A DNA stretch of 64,000 nt from Candidatus Defluviilinea gracilis (GCA_016716235.1 JADJWS010000001.1:1302001-1366000), one strand, 5' to 3'; positions 41,545-50,311 are shown, counted from the first letter of the stretch. Notes: generated by a model from the letters alone, not told the origin. Translations and numbers: made by a program.

Positions 41545-42735
41545 ATGACAACACTTTTATCCCCAAAATTTGGAAAGTACGGCGGACAATTCGTCCCCGA
41601 AACGTTGATGCCCGCGTTGATCGAGTTGGAAGAGGCGTTCGTGGCGGCGAAAGCGGACGCGGCGTTTCAATCGGAGTTCAACAAATTGATGGCGTCGTTT
41701 GTCGGCAGACCTACGCCGTTGACGTATGCAAAACGATTGTCGGAAAAATTGGGCGGCGCGCAAATCTATTTGAAGCGCGAAGATTTGGCGCACACGGGCG
41801 CGCATAAAATTAACAACGCGTTGGGACAGGCATTGTTGGTGAAGCGGATGGGGAAGGGACGCATCGTGGCTGAGACAGGCGCGGGGCAACATGGAGTCGC
41901 GTCGGCGACGGCGGCGGCGTTGTTGGGATTGGAATGTGTCGTATACATGGGTTCGGTGGACATTGCGCGGCAGGAGCCGAATGTGTTTCGCATGAAGTTG
42001 TTGGGCGCGGAAGTGCGACCCGTGAACTCTGGGACAAAAACGTTGAAGGACGCGATCAACGAAGCGATACGCGATTGGGTGACGAATGTGCGCGACACAC
42101 ATTACTTGCTTGGCTCGGCATTGGGACCGCATCCATACCCGACCATCGTGCGTGAGTTTCAATCGGTGATTGGAACGGAAGCGCGAGAACAGATCATGAT
42201 GGAAGTGGGACGCTTGCCCGATACTGTCATCGCATGTGTCGGCGGCGGCTCGAACGCGATCGGCGTCTTCAGCGGATTCGTGGACGATGAACAGGTCGAG
42301 TTGATCGGCGTCGAAGCGGGCGGAAGCGGAATCGAAACAGGCAAGCACGCGGCGCGATTCGGCGACCCGTCGAAGGGGCGCGTGGGAGTCATTCACGGCA
42401 CGCGCACGTATGTGTTGCAAGATGAAGATGGTCAGATCGCGGAGACTCATTCCGTCTCGGCAGGGTTGGATTATGCGGCGGTCGGACCTGAACACGCGCT
42501 GATGCGCGATACCGAACGCGCCTTTTACACATCCGCAACGGATGCGGAAGCGTTGAGCGCATTTCAGATGTTGTGCCATACGGAGGGAATCATCCCCGCG
42601 TTGGAGTCGTCTCATGCTGTGGCAGAGGTCATCAAGCGCGCGCCGAAGATGAGGAAGGATCAGGTGATTCTGGTGAATCTTTCGGGGAGAGGGGATAAGG
42701 ACTTGAATACGGTGATAAAGGAGATTGGAGTTTGA
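41545..42735 (+). CDS. trpB: Tryptophan synthase, beta chain
   Basis: 396 aa from MTTLLSPKFGKYGGQFVPET. The PLP lysine is in REDLAHTGAHKINNALGQAL (about residue 86), the phosphate-binding loop in CVGGGSNAIGVF and the catalytic Glu in AETGAGQHG. It joins indole from TrpA to serine. An in-frame ATG at 41500 lies in the repeat and is unlikely. The site is aagagagaaattATG. Confidence 0.96.
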   Translation: MTTLLSPKFGKYGGQFVPETLMPALIELEEAFVAAKADAAFQSEFNKLMASFVGRPTPLTYAKRLSEKLGGAQIYLKREDLAHTGAHKINNALGQALLVKRMGKGRIVAETGAGQHGVASATAAALLGLECVVYMGSVDIARQEPNVFRMKLLGAEVRPVNSGTKTLKDAINEAIRDWVTNVRDTHYLLGSALGPHPYPTIVREFQSVIGTEAREQIMMEVGRLPDTVIACVGGGSNAIGVFSGFVDDEQVELIGVEAGGSGIETGKHAARFGDPSKGRVGVIHGTRTYVLQDEDGQIAETHSVSAGLDYAAVGPEHALMRDTERAFYTSATDAEALSAFQMLCHTEGIIPALESSHAVAEVIKRAPKMRKDQVILVNLSGRGDKDLNTVIKEIGV

Positions 42736-42793
42736 AAAGTTGATAAAATTCCTGTTGATAACGTAAAAATAATCAACGGAGGAATACACCGAG

Positions 42794-43459
42794 ATGCTTT
42801 TACAAACTCTGCAAGCAGTTGGATATTTGACGCTACTGGCTATTCTGCTTGTTCTTTGGGGACAGGTCATTCGTCGGCGTGAACCGCGCAATTTTTGGCT
42901 GTTCTTTGCATGGGCATGGACGATGAATCTGCTGGGCAACATTGCGTGGATCGTTCATGACCTTGTCACGGGTGCGGCGTTATCCACATTTTCTCTTGTG
43001 GATGTATTCTATATCGTTCGTTACGCGCTGGTTGGGCTTGCGCTCTGGTTGTATCCAGTCGCGTTAACTCAAAAGACTTGGAAATGGGTCGGCTCAGCCG
43101 CCCTGATCACAGCCGTGCTGGTGTGGGCTTTTTATTTCCGTTCAGCGATGGCAACCAACGGCGGAGATTGGATCGGCTTTTTAGGGTTAGCCCTTTACCC
43201 AATGTTCGATGCCGTTTTAATTGTCGTTGCCTGGCAACGAGCGCGCGCTTCGCGCGAGACCATTTGGCACGGAACCGCCTGGCTTTTGTTCTGCGCTGTA
43301 ACCAGTTATGGCATTGCCAACACGCTCAACCTCACCGAGTATGTTTTTCCCCCGTTATCGGGCGGCATAGTACCGAATATATTTTGGATTCTGACCGATG
43401 TATTTTTATTGGTCATGGCGTTGAGCGCGAGTTCAAGAAAAAAAGAGATTAGAGATTAG
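42794..43459 (+). CDS. Multi-span membrane protein between trpB and trpA
   Basis: 221 aa with six or seven hydrophobic segments, for example YLTLLAILLVLWGQVI, NFWLFFAWAWTMNLLGNIAW, ALVGLALWLYPVAL, VGSAALITAVLVWAFYF and IFWILTDVFLLVMAL. The pattern resembles 7TM sensor modules without any output domain. A good AACGGAGGAA site precedes it. It interrupts the trpB-trpA pair; no role in tryptophan synthesis can be claimed. Confidence 0.7.
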   Translation: MLLQTLQAVGYLTLLAILLVLWGQVIRRREPRNFWLFFAWAWTMNLLGNIAWIVHDLVTGAALSTFSLVDVFYIVRYALVGLALWLYPVALTQKTWKWVGSAALITAVLVWAFYFRSAMATNGGDWIGFLGLALYPMFDAVLIVVAWQRARASRETIWHGTAWLLFCAVTSYGIANTLNLTEYVFPPLSGGIVPNIFWILTDVFLLVMALSASSRKKEIRD

Positions 43460-43461
43460 AG

Positions 43462-43624
43462 GTTGGTTTCGATACGGCGGACGAACGCCGCCTGCCCCTC
43501 GATAAACTCAGGATACTGCTCGACCAACGAATTTGGATGAATAAAAAAATGAATCGCTAAGAGCGCAAAGGACGCGAAGAAAACCAAAAGATTTTCTTAG
43601 CGATCTTCGCGTGCTTCGCGGTAA
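43462..43624. repeat. ggttggtttcgat and cgcgaag-family repeats before trpA
   Basis: 43462-43530: ggttggtttcgatac...gctcgaccaac, with inner ggcggacgaacgccgcc. 43552-43624: aatcgctaagagcgcaaag opposing cttagcgatcttcgcgtgc. Confidence 0.7.
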
Positions 43625-43633
43625 AGAGGAAAA

Positions 43634-44428
43634 ATGGACCGAATCGAAACTGCCTTCAAGCACAAACCGATCTTCATGCCCTACTTCCCGCTGGGTTACC
43701 CTGACTTGGACACATCCATTGACGTGATCGAGGCGCTCGCCAATAACGGCGCGGACTTGATCGAGGTGGGGCTGTCGTTCTCTGACCCGCTCGCCGATGG
43801 ACCCGTGATTCAGCACGCCACACAAATTGCGTTGGAGATGGGAATCACGGTCAAGAAGTCGCTCGAAGCGGTGAAGGAGTTACGTCAACGCGGCGTGGAT
43901 ATTCCGCTGATCTTGATGGGTTACTACAATCCCATGCTGGCGTATGGACTGGAGAGATTCGTCCATGATGCGGTGGAGGCAGGCGCGGATGGATTCATCG
44001 TCCCAGATTTGCCGATGGAGGAGGCGGAGGAATTTATGTCCGTTGTAGGGGCGGACGGCAGTCCGCCCCTACCGTTGATTCCCATGCTTACGCCGACCTC
44101 ATCATCCGAACGTATGGAAAAAATCGCGCGCAATGCAAAAGGATTTATTTATTTAGTTTCGGTGACTGGAATAACAGGAGAAAGAAAAACAGTCGCTGAA
44201 GGATTGTCGGATTTAATTGCAAATGTCCGCCAACATACGGATATTCCTGTGTGTGTGGGATTTGGGATCAGCACGCCTGAGCAAGCGCGTGAAGTTGGTC
44301 GAATGGCGGATGGAGTCATTGTAGGAACGGCTTGTGTGAGGACAATTGGAGGAAGTGAAAGTCCCGTTGATGCGGCGAGGGAGTTGGCGAGGATGTTTCG
44401 GGAGGCTTTGCGTGAATCGGCGGGATGA
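43634..44428 (+). CDS. trpA: Tryptophan synthase, alpha chain
   Basis: 264 aa. The catalytic Glu lies in ADLIEVGLSFSDPLADGPVI together with the catalytic Asp, and MGYYNPMLAYGLERFV and ISTPEQAREVGRMADGVIVG follow. It cleaves indole-glycerol phosphate to indole for TrpB. A perfect 12-bp palindrome (44045-44072) lies in frame after EEAEEFMSVVGADG and encodes the loop GADGSPPLPL. An AGAGGAAAA site precedes the ATG. Confidence 0.95.
   Translation: MDRIETAFKHKPIFMPYFPLGYPDLDTSIDVIEALANNGADLIEVGLSFSDPLADGPVIQHATQIALEMGITVKKSLEAVKELRQRGVDIPLILMGYYNPMLAYGLERFVHDAVEAGADGFIVPDLPMEEAEEFMSVVGADGSPPLPLIPMLTPTSSSERMEKIARNAKGFIYLVSVTGITGERKTVAEGLSDLIANVRQHTDIPVCVGFGISTPEQAREVGRMADGVIVGTACVRTIGGSESPVDAARELARMFREALRESAG
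44045..44072. repeat. Palindrome inside trpA
   Basis: GTAGGGGCGGAC and GTCCGCCCCTAC, 12-bp perfect arms with a ggca loop. Similar in type to the tagggcgggtt/aacccgcc element at 50122-50145. Confidence 0.85.
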
Positions 44429-44429
44429 A

Positions 44430-44530
44430 GCCCTGCCTCAGTGCGTGGAAGTCGGCTAAAAGCCGACTCGCTCGTCAGCCCGCAGGGCTTCCATGTGCTG
44501 AGCAAGCGGCTTTAGCCCTGCGGTGTTGAG
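44430..44530. repeat. Nested inverted repeats after trpA
   Basis: gaagccctgc opposes gcagggcttc, with an inner gtcggctaaaagccgac hairpin, then agcggctttagccctgc. Likely ends the trp transcript. Confidence 0.7.
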
Positions 44531-44613
44531 GCGGCGAAACAATTTATTGCTGAGTTCCGAAGCGCATTGACCCGATAAGATAATCTTAATTTGGAATACC
44601 CCCTTCTGAAATT

Positions 44614-44997
44614 TTAAGGACGAACTGCAAAAAGTACATTCACGATCAGCCATTGACCATCCTGCCTGGCAAGGTGAATGTATTCCATATATTCTCCCGA
44701 CGCCACTTTGACCGTTGCGATTTCCTCATAGCAATCCAAAATGGTAATTGTCCAGGTTTGTTTCTCGGCGGGCGTGTCACTTCCACCGCCTTTTGACGTG
44801 TCATCCACCATGATCTCTTTGGTGAGATGGAGCAGATATTGCTTTCCTGCCTCGTCCAAATCGATGGCGCGTTTTGCCAGCCCTTCATGCAAACAACGCC
44901 TCATTCGTTCGGCATTGGCTGAATACCAGCCAACGTAATAATCCTCCACCGCTTCGTGGATGGCTTTGATGTCCGTATCTCTTGATTGAGTGTTCAT
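44614..44997 (-). CDS. NTF2-like (putative lumazine-binding family) protein
   Basis: 127 aa. IHEAVEDYYVGWYSANAERM and the strands DCYEEIATVKVASGEYMEYI and GQWLIVNVLFAV fit the cone-shaped NTF2-like fold of the Lumazine_bd_2 group. Members are often small-molecule binding or of unknown role. Reads leftward with the membrane-protein and regulator genes upstream of it. Confidence 0.7.
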   Translation of the reverse strand: MNTQSRDTDIKAIHEAVEDYYVGWYSANAERMRRCLHEGLAKRAIDLDEAGKQYLLHLTKEIMVDDTSKGGGSDTPAEKQTWTITILDCYEEIATVKVASGEYMEYIHLARQDGQWLIVNVLFAVRP

Positions 44998-45030
44998 GTT
45001 TTGATCCTTTCAAAGACCTCGGCTTTATTA

Positions 45031-45064
45031 TGACAGTCTGGCAGGTATTCTCCCTGCCAGACTG
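45031..45064. terminator. Perfect hairpin between two leftward genes
   Basis: acagtctggcagg opposes cctgccagactgt with a short tattctc loop; no long T-run, so terminator or processing hairpin after the 45091-45477 gene. Confidence 0.5.
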
Positions 45065-45090
45065 TGTTGGTATTCCACCCTGTATTACGA

Positions 45091-45477
45091 TCAAGCCATC
45101 GTGCTTTTGCGAGGAGTCAGAAAACCCAACACCGCTGCAACGACGAACAATACCAATACGTCTCCGTATAGGTGACCCATGTTGTGCGGGCTGTCAAATG
45201 ATTGCACTGCCATGATTCCGCCGTGCACCGCGCTTGACCAAACCGTGAACCAGATGAGGCTAAGATTTTTGAGCGGGTCGCGCGCGGCAAGAATCAGAAA
45301 CACGCCCAGTGTGGCATATACGCCCAGGATCATTTCAAAGTAATATGAGCGTCCTTCCGTATGCCATGACCAGCCAGAAGCCCAAACCTTTGATAGAAAC
45401 CAAATGCCAAAGATGAAAGCGAGTCCAAAGACCCATAGCGCAATTCGCAAATATTTGACGCGATCCGATTCGTTCAT
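45091..45477 (-). CDS. Four-helix membrane protein, DUF6632-like
   Basis: 128 aa with four hydrophobic segments: ALWVFGLAFIFGIWFLS, MILGVYATLGVFLILAARDP, LIWFTVWSSAVHGGIMAVQS and VLVLFVVAAVLGFL. The YATLGVFLILAARDP and AVHGGIMAVQS blocks fit the family I recall as DUF6632; that name is from memory. Function unknown. An AGGAG site precedes the ATG. Confidence 0.7.
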   Translation of the reverse strand: MNESDRVKYLRIALWVFGLAFIFGIWFLSKVWASGWSWHTEGRSYYFEMILGVYATLGVFLILAARDPLKNLSLIWFTVWSSAVHGGIMAVQSFDSPHNMGHLYGDVLVLFVVAAVLGFLTPRKSTMA

Positions 45478-45577
45478 GGTGTTCTCCTTTTGAATAAAAC
45501 GGTTGGATGACTGTCCGTAGCATAGCCCTCAACCTGTCCCATCGCAAAGAGACGCGTGTCCCGATTTTGTCCCGACC

Positions 45578-46669
45578 TTATTTATCCGTCATCAATCCCA
45601 ATTTGCGCGCCAGCACGATCAACTCGCCTCGACTGTTGATCTGCAATTTCTCGTAAATACTCGAGACGTAATTACGGATGGTCTTTTCGCTCAAAACGAG
45701 TTTTTGTGAAATCTCCAAATTGGATTTGCCTTCGGCTAACAGCCGCATCACCTCACGCTCGCGGCTGGTGAGCTGGGACCAGACCTTTTCCTCCACTGAA
45801 GCCTCGCGCCTCGCTGTGGAGGATTCCCTGCCCACCTCAAGGAAGCGATAGAACTCATCCCAAAAATTTGACCATGCTGGCTCGTTCTTCATCAAGACGT
45901 GATTCTTGCTGTCCAAAATGACGAACTGTGAGCCTGGGATGTGAGCCGCAGTCTTCCGTCCCTCTTCAAACGCAACGGCTGTATCGTGTTTTGCCTGAAT
46001 GACCATGGTTGGCGCCTTGATCGTTTTCGCCAGGTCGCACACATCCACCTGATTGAACATTCGCTGAACTTCCATGGCGTTGGCAGGGGATGTGGAGATG
46101 AATTGCAAATGGTTGAACCAGTCCAATTGTTCGGGGGTCCCCTCTGGAATTAAAGTCATTGTAAATACATGCCGATAGGCTGGGTTTTCATTTCCCCAAC
46201 TCAACTTGAGAAGTTTGAGCCACACCTCCACCTCTTCCACCGCTTCGGGCGTGGGATTCCTTGCCAAGCCTCCTTGAAGATAACCGCCGTACAGGATCAG
46301 CCTTCGAACTCGTTCGGGATGCCTTGCCGTGTACGCCATGGATACACATCCGCCCTGCGACATGGCAAACAGATCGAACTGTTCCAACCCAGCCGCATCC
46401 ACTACCGCTTCCAAATCGCTAACCAATGCCTCGAAGGAAAAATTGGTCACATTCCAATCCGAGAGACCACAGCCGCGCGGGTCATATCGGTAAAACGTAT
46501 GAAACCGCGACCAGCCCTCCATCCACGCTCCCCAAACGGGACTGTTCCAGTCATACTCCAGATGACTCATCCAATTGCCGACCTTCACCAATGGCGGACC
46601 CTGCCCAACTTTGGCATAAGCAAGGCGGATCCCATCGAAGGCTGTGCAGAAACGGATTTCCTGTTTCAT
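45578..46669 (-). CDS. Alpha/beta-hydrolase domain fused to a LuxR-type DNA-binding domain
   Basis: 363 aa. Residues 1-275 form an alpha/beta hydrolase with the nucleophile elbow FAMSQGGCVSMAY (Ser about 107) and the late His in LDSKNHVLMKNE. Residues about 295-360 form a LuxR helix-turn-helix (LTSREREVMRLLAEGKSNLE, KTIRNYVSSIYEKL). It may sense a small ester or lactone-like ligand and act as a transcription factor; that is inference. Likely targets are the small genes just to its left, none shown. Confidence 0.85.
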   Translation of the reverse strand: MKQEIRFCTAFDGIRLAYAKVGQGPPLVKVGNWMSHLEYDWNSPVWGAWMEGWSRFHTFYRYDPRGCGLSDWNVTNFSFEALVSDLEAVVDAAGLEQFDLFAMSQGGCVSMAYTARHPERVRRLILYGGYLQGGLARNPTPEAVEEVEVWLKLLKLSWGNENPAYRHVFTMTLIPEGTPEQLDWFNHLQFISTSPANAMEVQRMFNQVDVCDLAKTIKAPTMVIQAKHDTAVAFEEGRKTAAHIPGSQFVILDSKNHVLMKNEPAWSNFWDEFYRFLEVGRESSTARREASVEEKVWSQLTSREREVMRLLAEGKSNLEISQKLVLSEKTIRNYVSSIYEKLQINSRGELIVLARKLGLMTDK

Positions 46670-46759
46670 ATGAGCTTCAGATTCTTTTTACAGGAATTAG
46701 GAAATTTTACTCCAATTATGCGCCTGTCCGATCTGCAATCCAATGGTCTGCGCCGACTT

Positions 46760-47065
46760 TCATTCAATGTCATCAAACTTGCTCAGGTATTCTTCATCTG
46801 ATTTATCTTTTTCCCCCAAATGCTCAACTTCATATTCACGAAGCAATTTTTTCAATTCGGTCAAGGCTTCGTCGCGGCTGTTGGCGACCCTGCTATACTT
46901 GCGAAGCGCCTCAAAGACTTCGTAATGAATACCGCTGTATCCCGCGCCCGTGCCGCCAGAATGGACTCGATCCCACGCGTCGGAATACAATTGCAACAAT
47001 TGGTCGTATTCATCCAATGATGTTATGGAGTTCTTTTTCTTCGATGAGTTCTGCGACATGTTCAC
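46760..47065 (-). CDS. Small acidic protein of unknown function
   Basis: At most 101 aa, probably starting at one of two Met near 47059-47065. Polar and charged, with DEYDQLLQLYSDAWDRVHSG and a helical tail EALTELKKLLREYEVEH. It overlaps the end of the upstream gene by up to 56 bases in another frame, so translation is probably coupled. No family recognised. Confidence 0.5.
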   Translation of the reverse strand: MNMSQNSSKKKNSITSLDEYDQLLQLYSDAWDRVHSGGTGAGYSGIHYEVFEALRKYSRVANSRDEALTELKKLLREYEVEHLGEKDKSDEEYLSKFDDIE

Positions 47066-47315
47066 CCTCCAGTTTTTCGAGACCCTTCATTAATTTGATC
47101 TTGAGGCGTTTGATTTCATCCTGCAATTGTTCGAATGTAGCAGGTCGAATATCAGGGTCAAAGTGGATTTCGGGGTAATTGCGCTGAAAAATATTCTTCA
47201 CCAGCAAGACCTGATAGATCGTCCGCCCGCTATCCATCTTGCCGATGTCTTTCAAGACGCCTGTGTAGATTAACTTGTCGTCAATGTATAAGCCAACATA
47301 GTCGCCAGGTTTCAT
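47010..47315 (-). CDS. Small protein of unknown function with a coiled-coil tail
   Basis: 101 aa. N-terminal half is beta-rich (KPGDYVGLYIDDKLIYTGVL, TIYQVLLVKNIF); C-terminal half is a charged helix (FEQLQDEIKRLKIKLMKGLE). A GGAG-type site lies upstream. Overlaps the following gene. No family recognised. Confidence 0.55.
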   Translation of the reverse strand: MKPGDYVGLYIDDKLIYTGVLKDIGKMDSGRTIYQVLLVKNIFQRNYPEIHFDPDIRPATFEQLQDEIKRLKIKLMKGLEKLEGEHVAELIEEKELHNIIG

Positions 47316-47360
47316 ATCAAACTCCTTCGCGTTGAGTGGATTCTATCATAGACCAAAAGT

Positions 47361-47552
47361 TACCTCGGTGGTCGAGTAGTCCCGCTCGCGCTGAGCGGAG
47401 TGGCGCGTGATGTTCGCGCCACGAAGTCGAAGCGTAGCGGGACGTACCGAGACCACCATGCCGTAAAACAATTCTTGTTACAAGATTTCTTCTTGAAATT
47501 TGGTGGTTTCGATACGCTCCTCACTCCGTTCATCGCTACTCAACCACCGATG
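47361..47552. repeat. Nested ggtggtcgag inverted repeats
   Basis: ggtggtcgagtagtcccgct opposes agcgggacgtaccgagacc, with an inner gtggcgcg...cgcgccac hairpin, then ggtggtttcgatac opposing actcaaccacc. The last part overlaps the C-terminal codons of the Hsp70-like gene (SSVVE). Confidence 0.75.
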
Positions 47553-48879
47553 ACTGGTTGAACGCCTTGATCGCCAGCCCAGCGACCACACTGCTGAACG
47601 CGTTCGACTCTTTCACTTTCTCCGCGCCAAAGAGTCTCCCCAGCATCCCCGTGAACAATGGGATATTCGACGAGCCGCCCGTTTTCACGATCGCGTCAAT
47701 TTGACCGATCTCAAGTCCCGATTTGGCAACTGTATCGAGCAGAACTTTTTCCACATCCACCAGATAATGCTGAATATCGGATTCGAATTGCGAGCGGGTG
47801 TACAGTTCCCACAGCGCGATGTCTTTATCTTCGAGGGTGATGACCGTCGCGCCTTCATTAGATAGGGCGATCTTCCCTGCTTCGACTCGGTTGTAGAAAG
47901 TGAACGCCAGATCGTTGTAGATCAAATGCTCCAACGCCCTCAAGCGGACGGGCGCAACCTTTGCTTGAATGGCTTTATCTAAAATATTTTTGTTGATGGG
48001 CGTGCCCATTTCGGGGAGCGCCATCCAATCGGGGACAGCCTCGATCATCTGCATGATCTCGGGGTGATGTTTGACTTTGCCGAAACCAAAATGCGACAAC
48101 ATGCGCTTCTCGATGATCGCGCGGTCGAAGTCGGAGCCTGCGATGTCCACTCCGCCGCTGGCATAGACCTTACGACTCTTCGCATCGCCGAGTCGCATTA
48201 CGGCGATGTCGAGCGTGCCGCCGCCGAAGTCGAAGATGACGACGTTCTGCGGCTTCGTAATGGATTGTTCGTAATCCAACGCGGCGGCGATCGGCTCCAG
48301 TTCAAAGTCCACTTCTTTGAAGCCTGCCTCATGCGCCGCCGCGCGCAACGTCTCTTGCGCTTTGGAGTCGAGTTCAGCCGACTCGGAAAATTTGACGGGG
48401 CGTCCCAACGTCACCGCCTCAATCGTTTCGCCCAACACATCTTCGGCGCGGTGCTTCAACAGACTCAAATACGTCTGCGCCAGATCACCCACGCTGTAAT
48501 AACGTTCAAAGATTTGCGTGCCTTTGTAATTGTCCTTGCGCAACGCGGTCTTGAGATATTGCAACAAACGCCCAGGCTTCAACTCGTCCACGTACACAAA
48601 AATATCGCGCATGTAAAACAGATCCGCGCCGCGATATTCGATCTCGCCCGCCCATTGCTTCACATACCGCCGCTGACGATTGACGTTATCGCGGTAATAC
48701 GTCTCCACCGCCTCCTGCCCGAGATACGCGCGATACTCTTTCGTGATGTACAACACGGTCTTGATGACTTCAGGCAAAACATTTTTCGGGTCAACAGGCA
48801 ACACGCGGACTCGTTGCCCATCGTAGACTGCGACTCCCGAATTGGATGTGCCGAAGTCAATTCCGACTTTGAGACTCAT
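47536..48879 (-). CDS. Hsp70-like ATPase (YegD-type length)
   Basis: 447 aa, actin/Hsp70 ATPase fold only: phosphate-1 VGIDFGTSNSGVAVY, phosphate-2 VVIFDFGGGTLDIAV and the adenosine motif VKTGGSSNIPLFTGML. It lacks the substrate-binding and lid domains of DnaK (about 640 aa), like YegD. Its ATG overlaps the stop of the upstream gyrase-CTD-like gene by 4 bases, so the two are co-translated. The final codons are built from the ggttgagtag repeat. Confidence 0.88.
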   Translation of the reverse strand: MSLKVGIDFGTSNSGVAVYDGQRVRVLPVDPKNVLPEVIKTVLYITKEYRAYLGQEAVETYYRDNVNRQRRYVKQWAGEIEYRGADLFYMRDIFVYVDELKPGRLLQYLKTALRKDNYKGTQIFERYYSVGDLAQTYLSLLKHRAEDVLGETIEAVTLGRPVKFSESAELDSKAQETLRAAAHEAGFKEVDFELEPIAAALDYEQSITKPQNVVIFDFGGGTLDIAVMRLGDAKSRKVYASGGVDIAGSDFDRAIIEKRMLSHFGFGKVKHHPEIMQMIEAVPDWMALPEMGTPINKNILDKAIQAKVAPVRLRALEHLIYNDLAFTFYNRVEAGKIALSNEGATVITLEDKDIALWELYTRSQFESDIQHYLVDVEKVLLDTVAKSGLEIGQIDAIVKTGGSSNIPLFTGMLGRLFGAEKVKESNAFSSVVAGLAIKAFNQSSVVE

Positions 48880-50069
48880 GACGACACGCTCCGCGTCTTT
48901 CCCCCGTCAGCTTGGATCAGCCCGATGGAGAGGATCCAAGCCTCGGCTGAGATCGAACCGCTTCCCGTCATGGAATCCGCTTCGAGGAGTTGGAGACGCC
49001 CCGTCGCATCCAGCACGATGATCGAATCCGAATCCTTGACCGATGCCGCGCCCACAAAACGGACTCCCTGCTCAAGCCGCGAGGGGGGAATCAACGCTTG
49101 TCCTTTTGCGGCGGACGATTTGGATGTCTCGATGCTTTTGCTTTCGCGGTGAATCACTTTGCCCGTTTGCGTGACGAAGAGCAGTGAGTCGTCGGCGCGC
49201 GTGATGAACGACGCGATGACATAATCGGTGGCGGCGAGGCGGACGCGCTCCTCGGTGGCGTACGAGAGGTCGTCCACGTCGAAAGCGATGACCTTGCCTT
49301 CGTATGTGACGAAGACCGCGCGATCATTTTTGTGCGAGAGCGTGAGATCAAATGGCTGGTCGGATTTTTGTATCGCGCCTTTGCCGATGTAATGATTGCC
49401 GAGAATGGACTGCGCCATGGAGGTCATCGTTTTCTTGGCGCAACCGCGGCGGCTGATTTGGAGGAAGAAATCGGAGAGGGGCAGGCGCGAGAACGGCGTG
49501 ATGCAAGCGAGCAGTTCGCCCGCGCGCGGCTCATCGGGCAACGCGGCTTGACTCCACTCCCACGCGCCGCCGACTTTGATGAGCGGAATGTCGCTCACTT
49601 TATATGTGCTGACCCGACCCGATGTGTACAGCAACAACGCTTCTTCATTCGATGGGACGGCGAGGATGCGCGGCGGCTCATGGTCGTTGGACATGTCGCT
49701 CGTGATGCGACCGAGTTCTTTTACATCCGAGTTTAATTCGAGGCGGAGGATCCGTCCCTGCGCGTTGTAGATCAACAAATTTTGCGTTGCCGCTTCGACA
49801 GGTTGCGCGGGGAGTTCGACCAGCGCGCCTTCGTCCACGCCGAACCGCCGCTTGATGAGGTCGAGTTGATATTCGAGATGGGCGATGCGCTTCTGATACT
49901 CCTCCACGCGCGTGCCGTTCTGTAAGGCGATATTCTCCGCCAGCAGTTCTTCGTCCCGTTCGCTCAACTCGCGCAAACGCCTGGCGATCAGCCGCACAAT
50001 CGTCACCGCGGACTCGGGTCGCGCCTCGGCTTCTTTCATCCATTCTTCGATTTTGTTTGATAACGACAT
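48876..50069 (-). CDS. Coiled-coil protein with a gyrase A C-terminal-like beta-pinwheel
   Basis: 397 aa from ATG 50069 (MSLSNKIEEW). Residues 20-75 are a long charged helix (RRLRELSERDEELLAENIAL). From about 95 repeated strands resemble the DNA-wrapping pinwheel of GyrA/ParC: LLLYTSGRVSTYKVSDIP, a GyrA-box-like ISRRGCAKKT (205-214), AVFVTYEGKVIAFDVDDL, LLFVTQTGKVIHRESKSI and IIVLDATGRLQLLEADSM. It has no breakage-reunion domain. Coupled to the Hsp70-like gene, so it may recruit that ATPase to DNA; this is inference. Confidence 0.75.
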   Translation of the reverse strand: MSLSNKIEEWMKEAEARPESAVTIVRLIARRLRELSERDEELLAENIALQNGTRVEEYQKRIAHLEYQLDLIKRRFGVDEGALVELPAQPVEAATQNLLIYNAQGRILRLELNSDVKELGRITSDMSNDHEPPRILAVPSNEEALLLYTSGRVSTYKVSDIPLIKVGGAWEWSQAALPDEPRAGELLACITPFSRLPLSDFFLQISRRGCAKKTMTSMAQSILGNHYIGKGAIQKSDQPFDLTLSHKNDRAVFVTYEGKVIAFDVDDLSYATEERVRLAATDYVIASFITRADDSLLFVTQTGKVIHRESKSIETSKSSAAKGQALIPPSRLEQGVRFVGAASVKDSDSIIVLDATGRLQLLEADSMTGSGSISAEAWILSIGLIQADGGKTRSVSS

Positions 50070-50272
50070 GGTGGGATTCCTCGAACCAAAAATTATACTG
50101 TAGACTTCTTGCACAAGTAATTGTAGGGCGGGTTTTTAACCCGCCAATTGCTGTACATCAGAAGAACGTCAGGCTACAAGCCTGACCTACGATTGACTGA
50201 CCTTCACGGAAAAACCGTGATAAAAAGATTCAATCCGTGGTTTCCGTGAAATCCGTGTACAAGAAACGACTC

Positions 50273-50301
50273 TTGACGCAATTACTTCATTAGCATAGAA
50301 T
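50273..50301 (+). promoter_or_regulatory. Promoter of the aromatic amino acid operon
   Basis: TTGACG (50273-50278), 17-base spacer, TAGAAT (50296-50301). Predicted start near 50308, only a few bases before the leader ATG. Confidence 0.7.
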
Positions 50302-50311
50302 ACTGCCCAAC

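Noticed and set aside
41557..42942. A 461-codon leftward open frame opposite trpB
   Set aside because: It is antisense to a well-conserved enzyme; the product is rich in His/Arg with no motif, as expected from a shadow of GC-rich coding DNA.
48064..49152. A 362-codon rightward frame opposite the Hsp70-like gene
   Set aside because: Shadow of two well-supported genes; Arg/His-rich without motifs.
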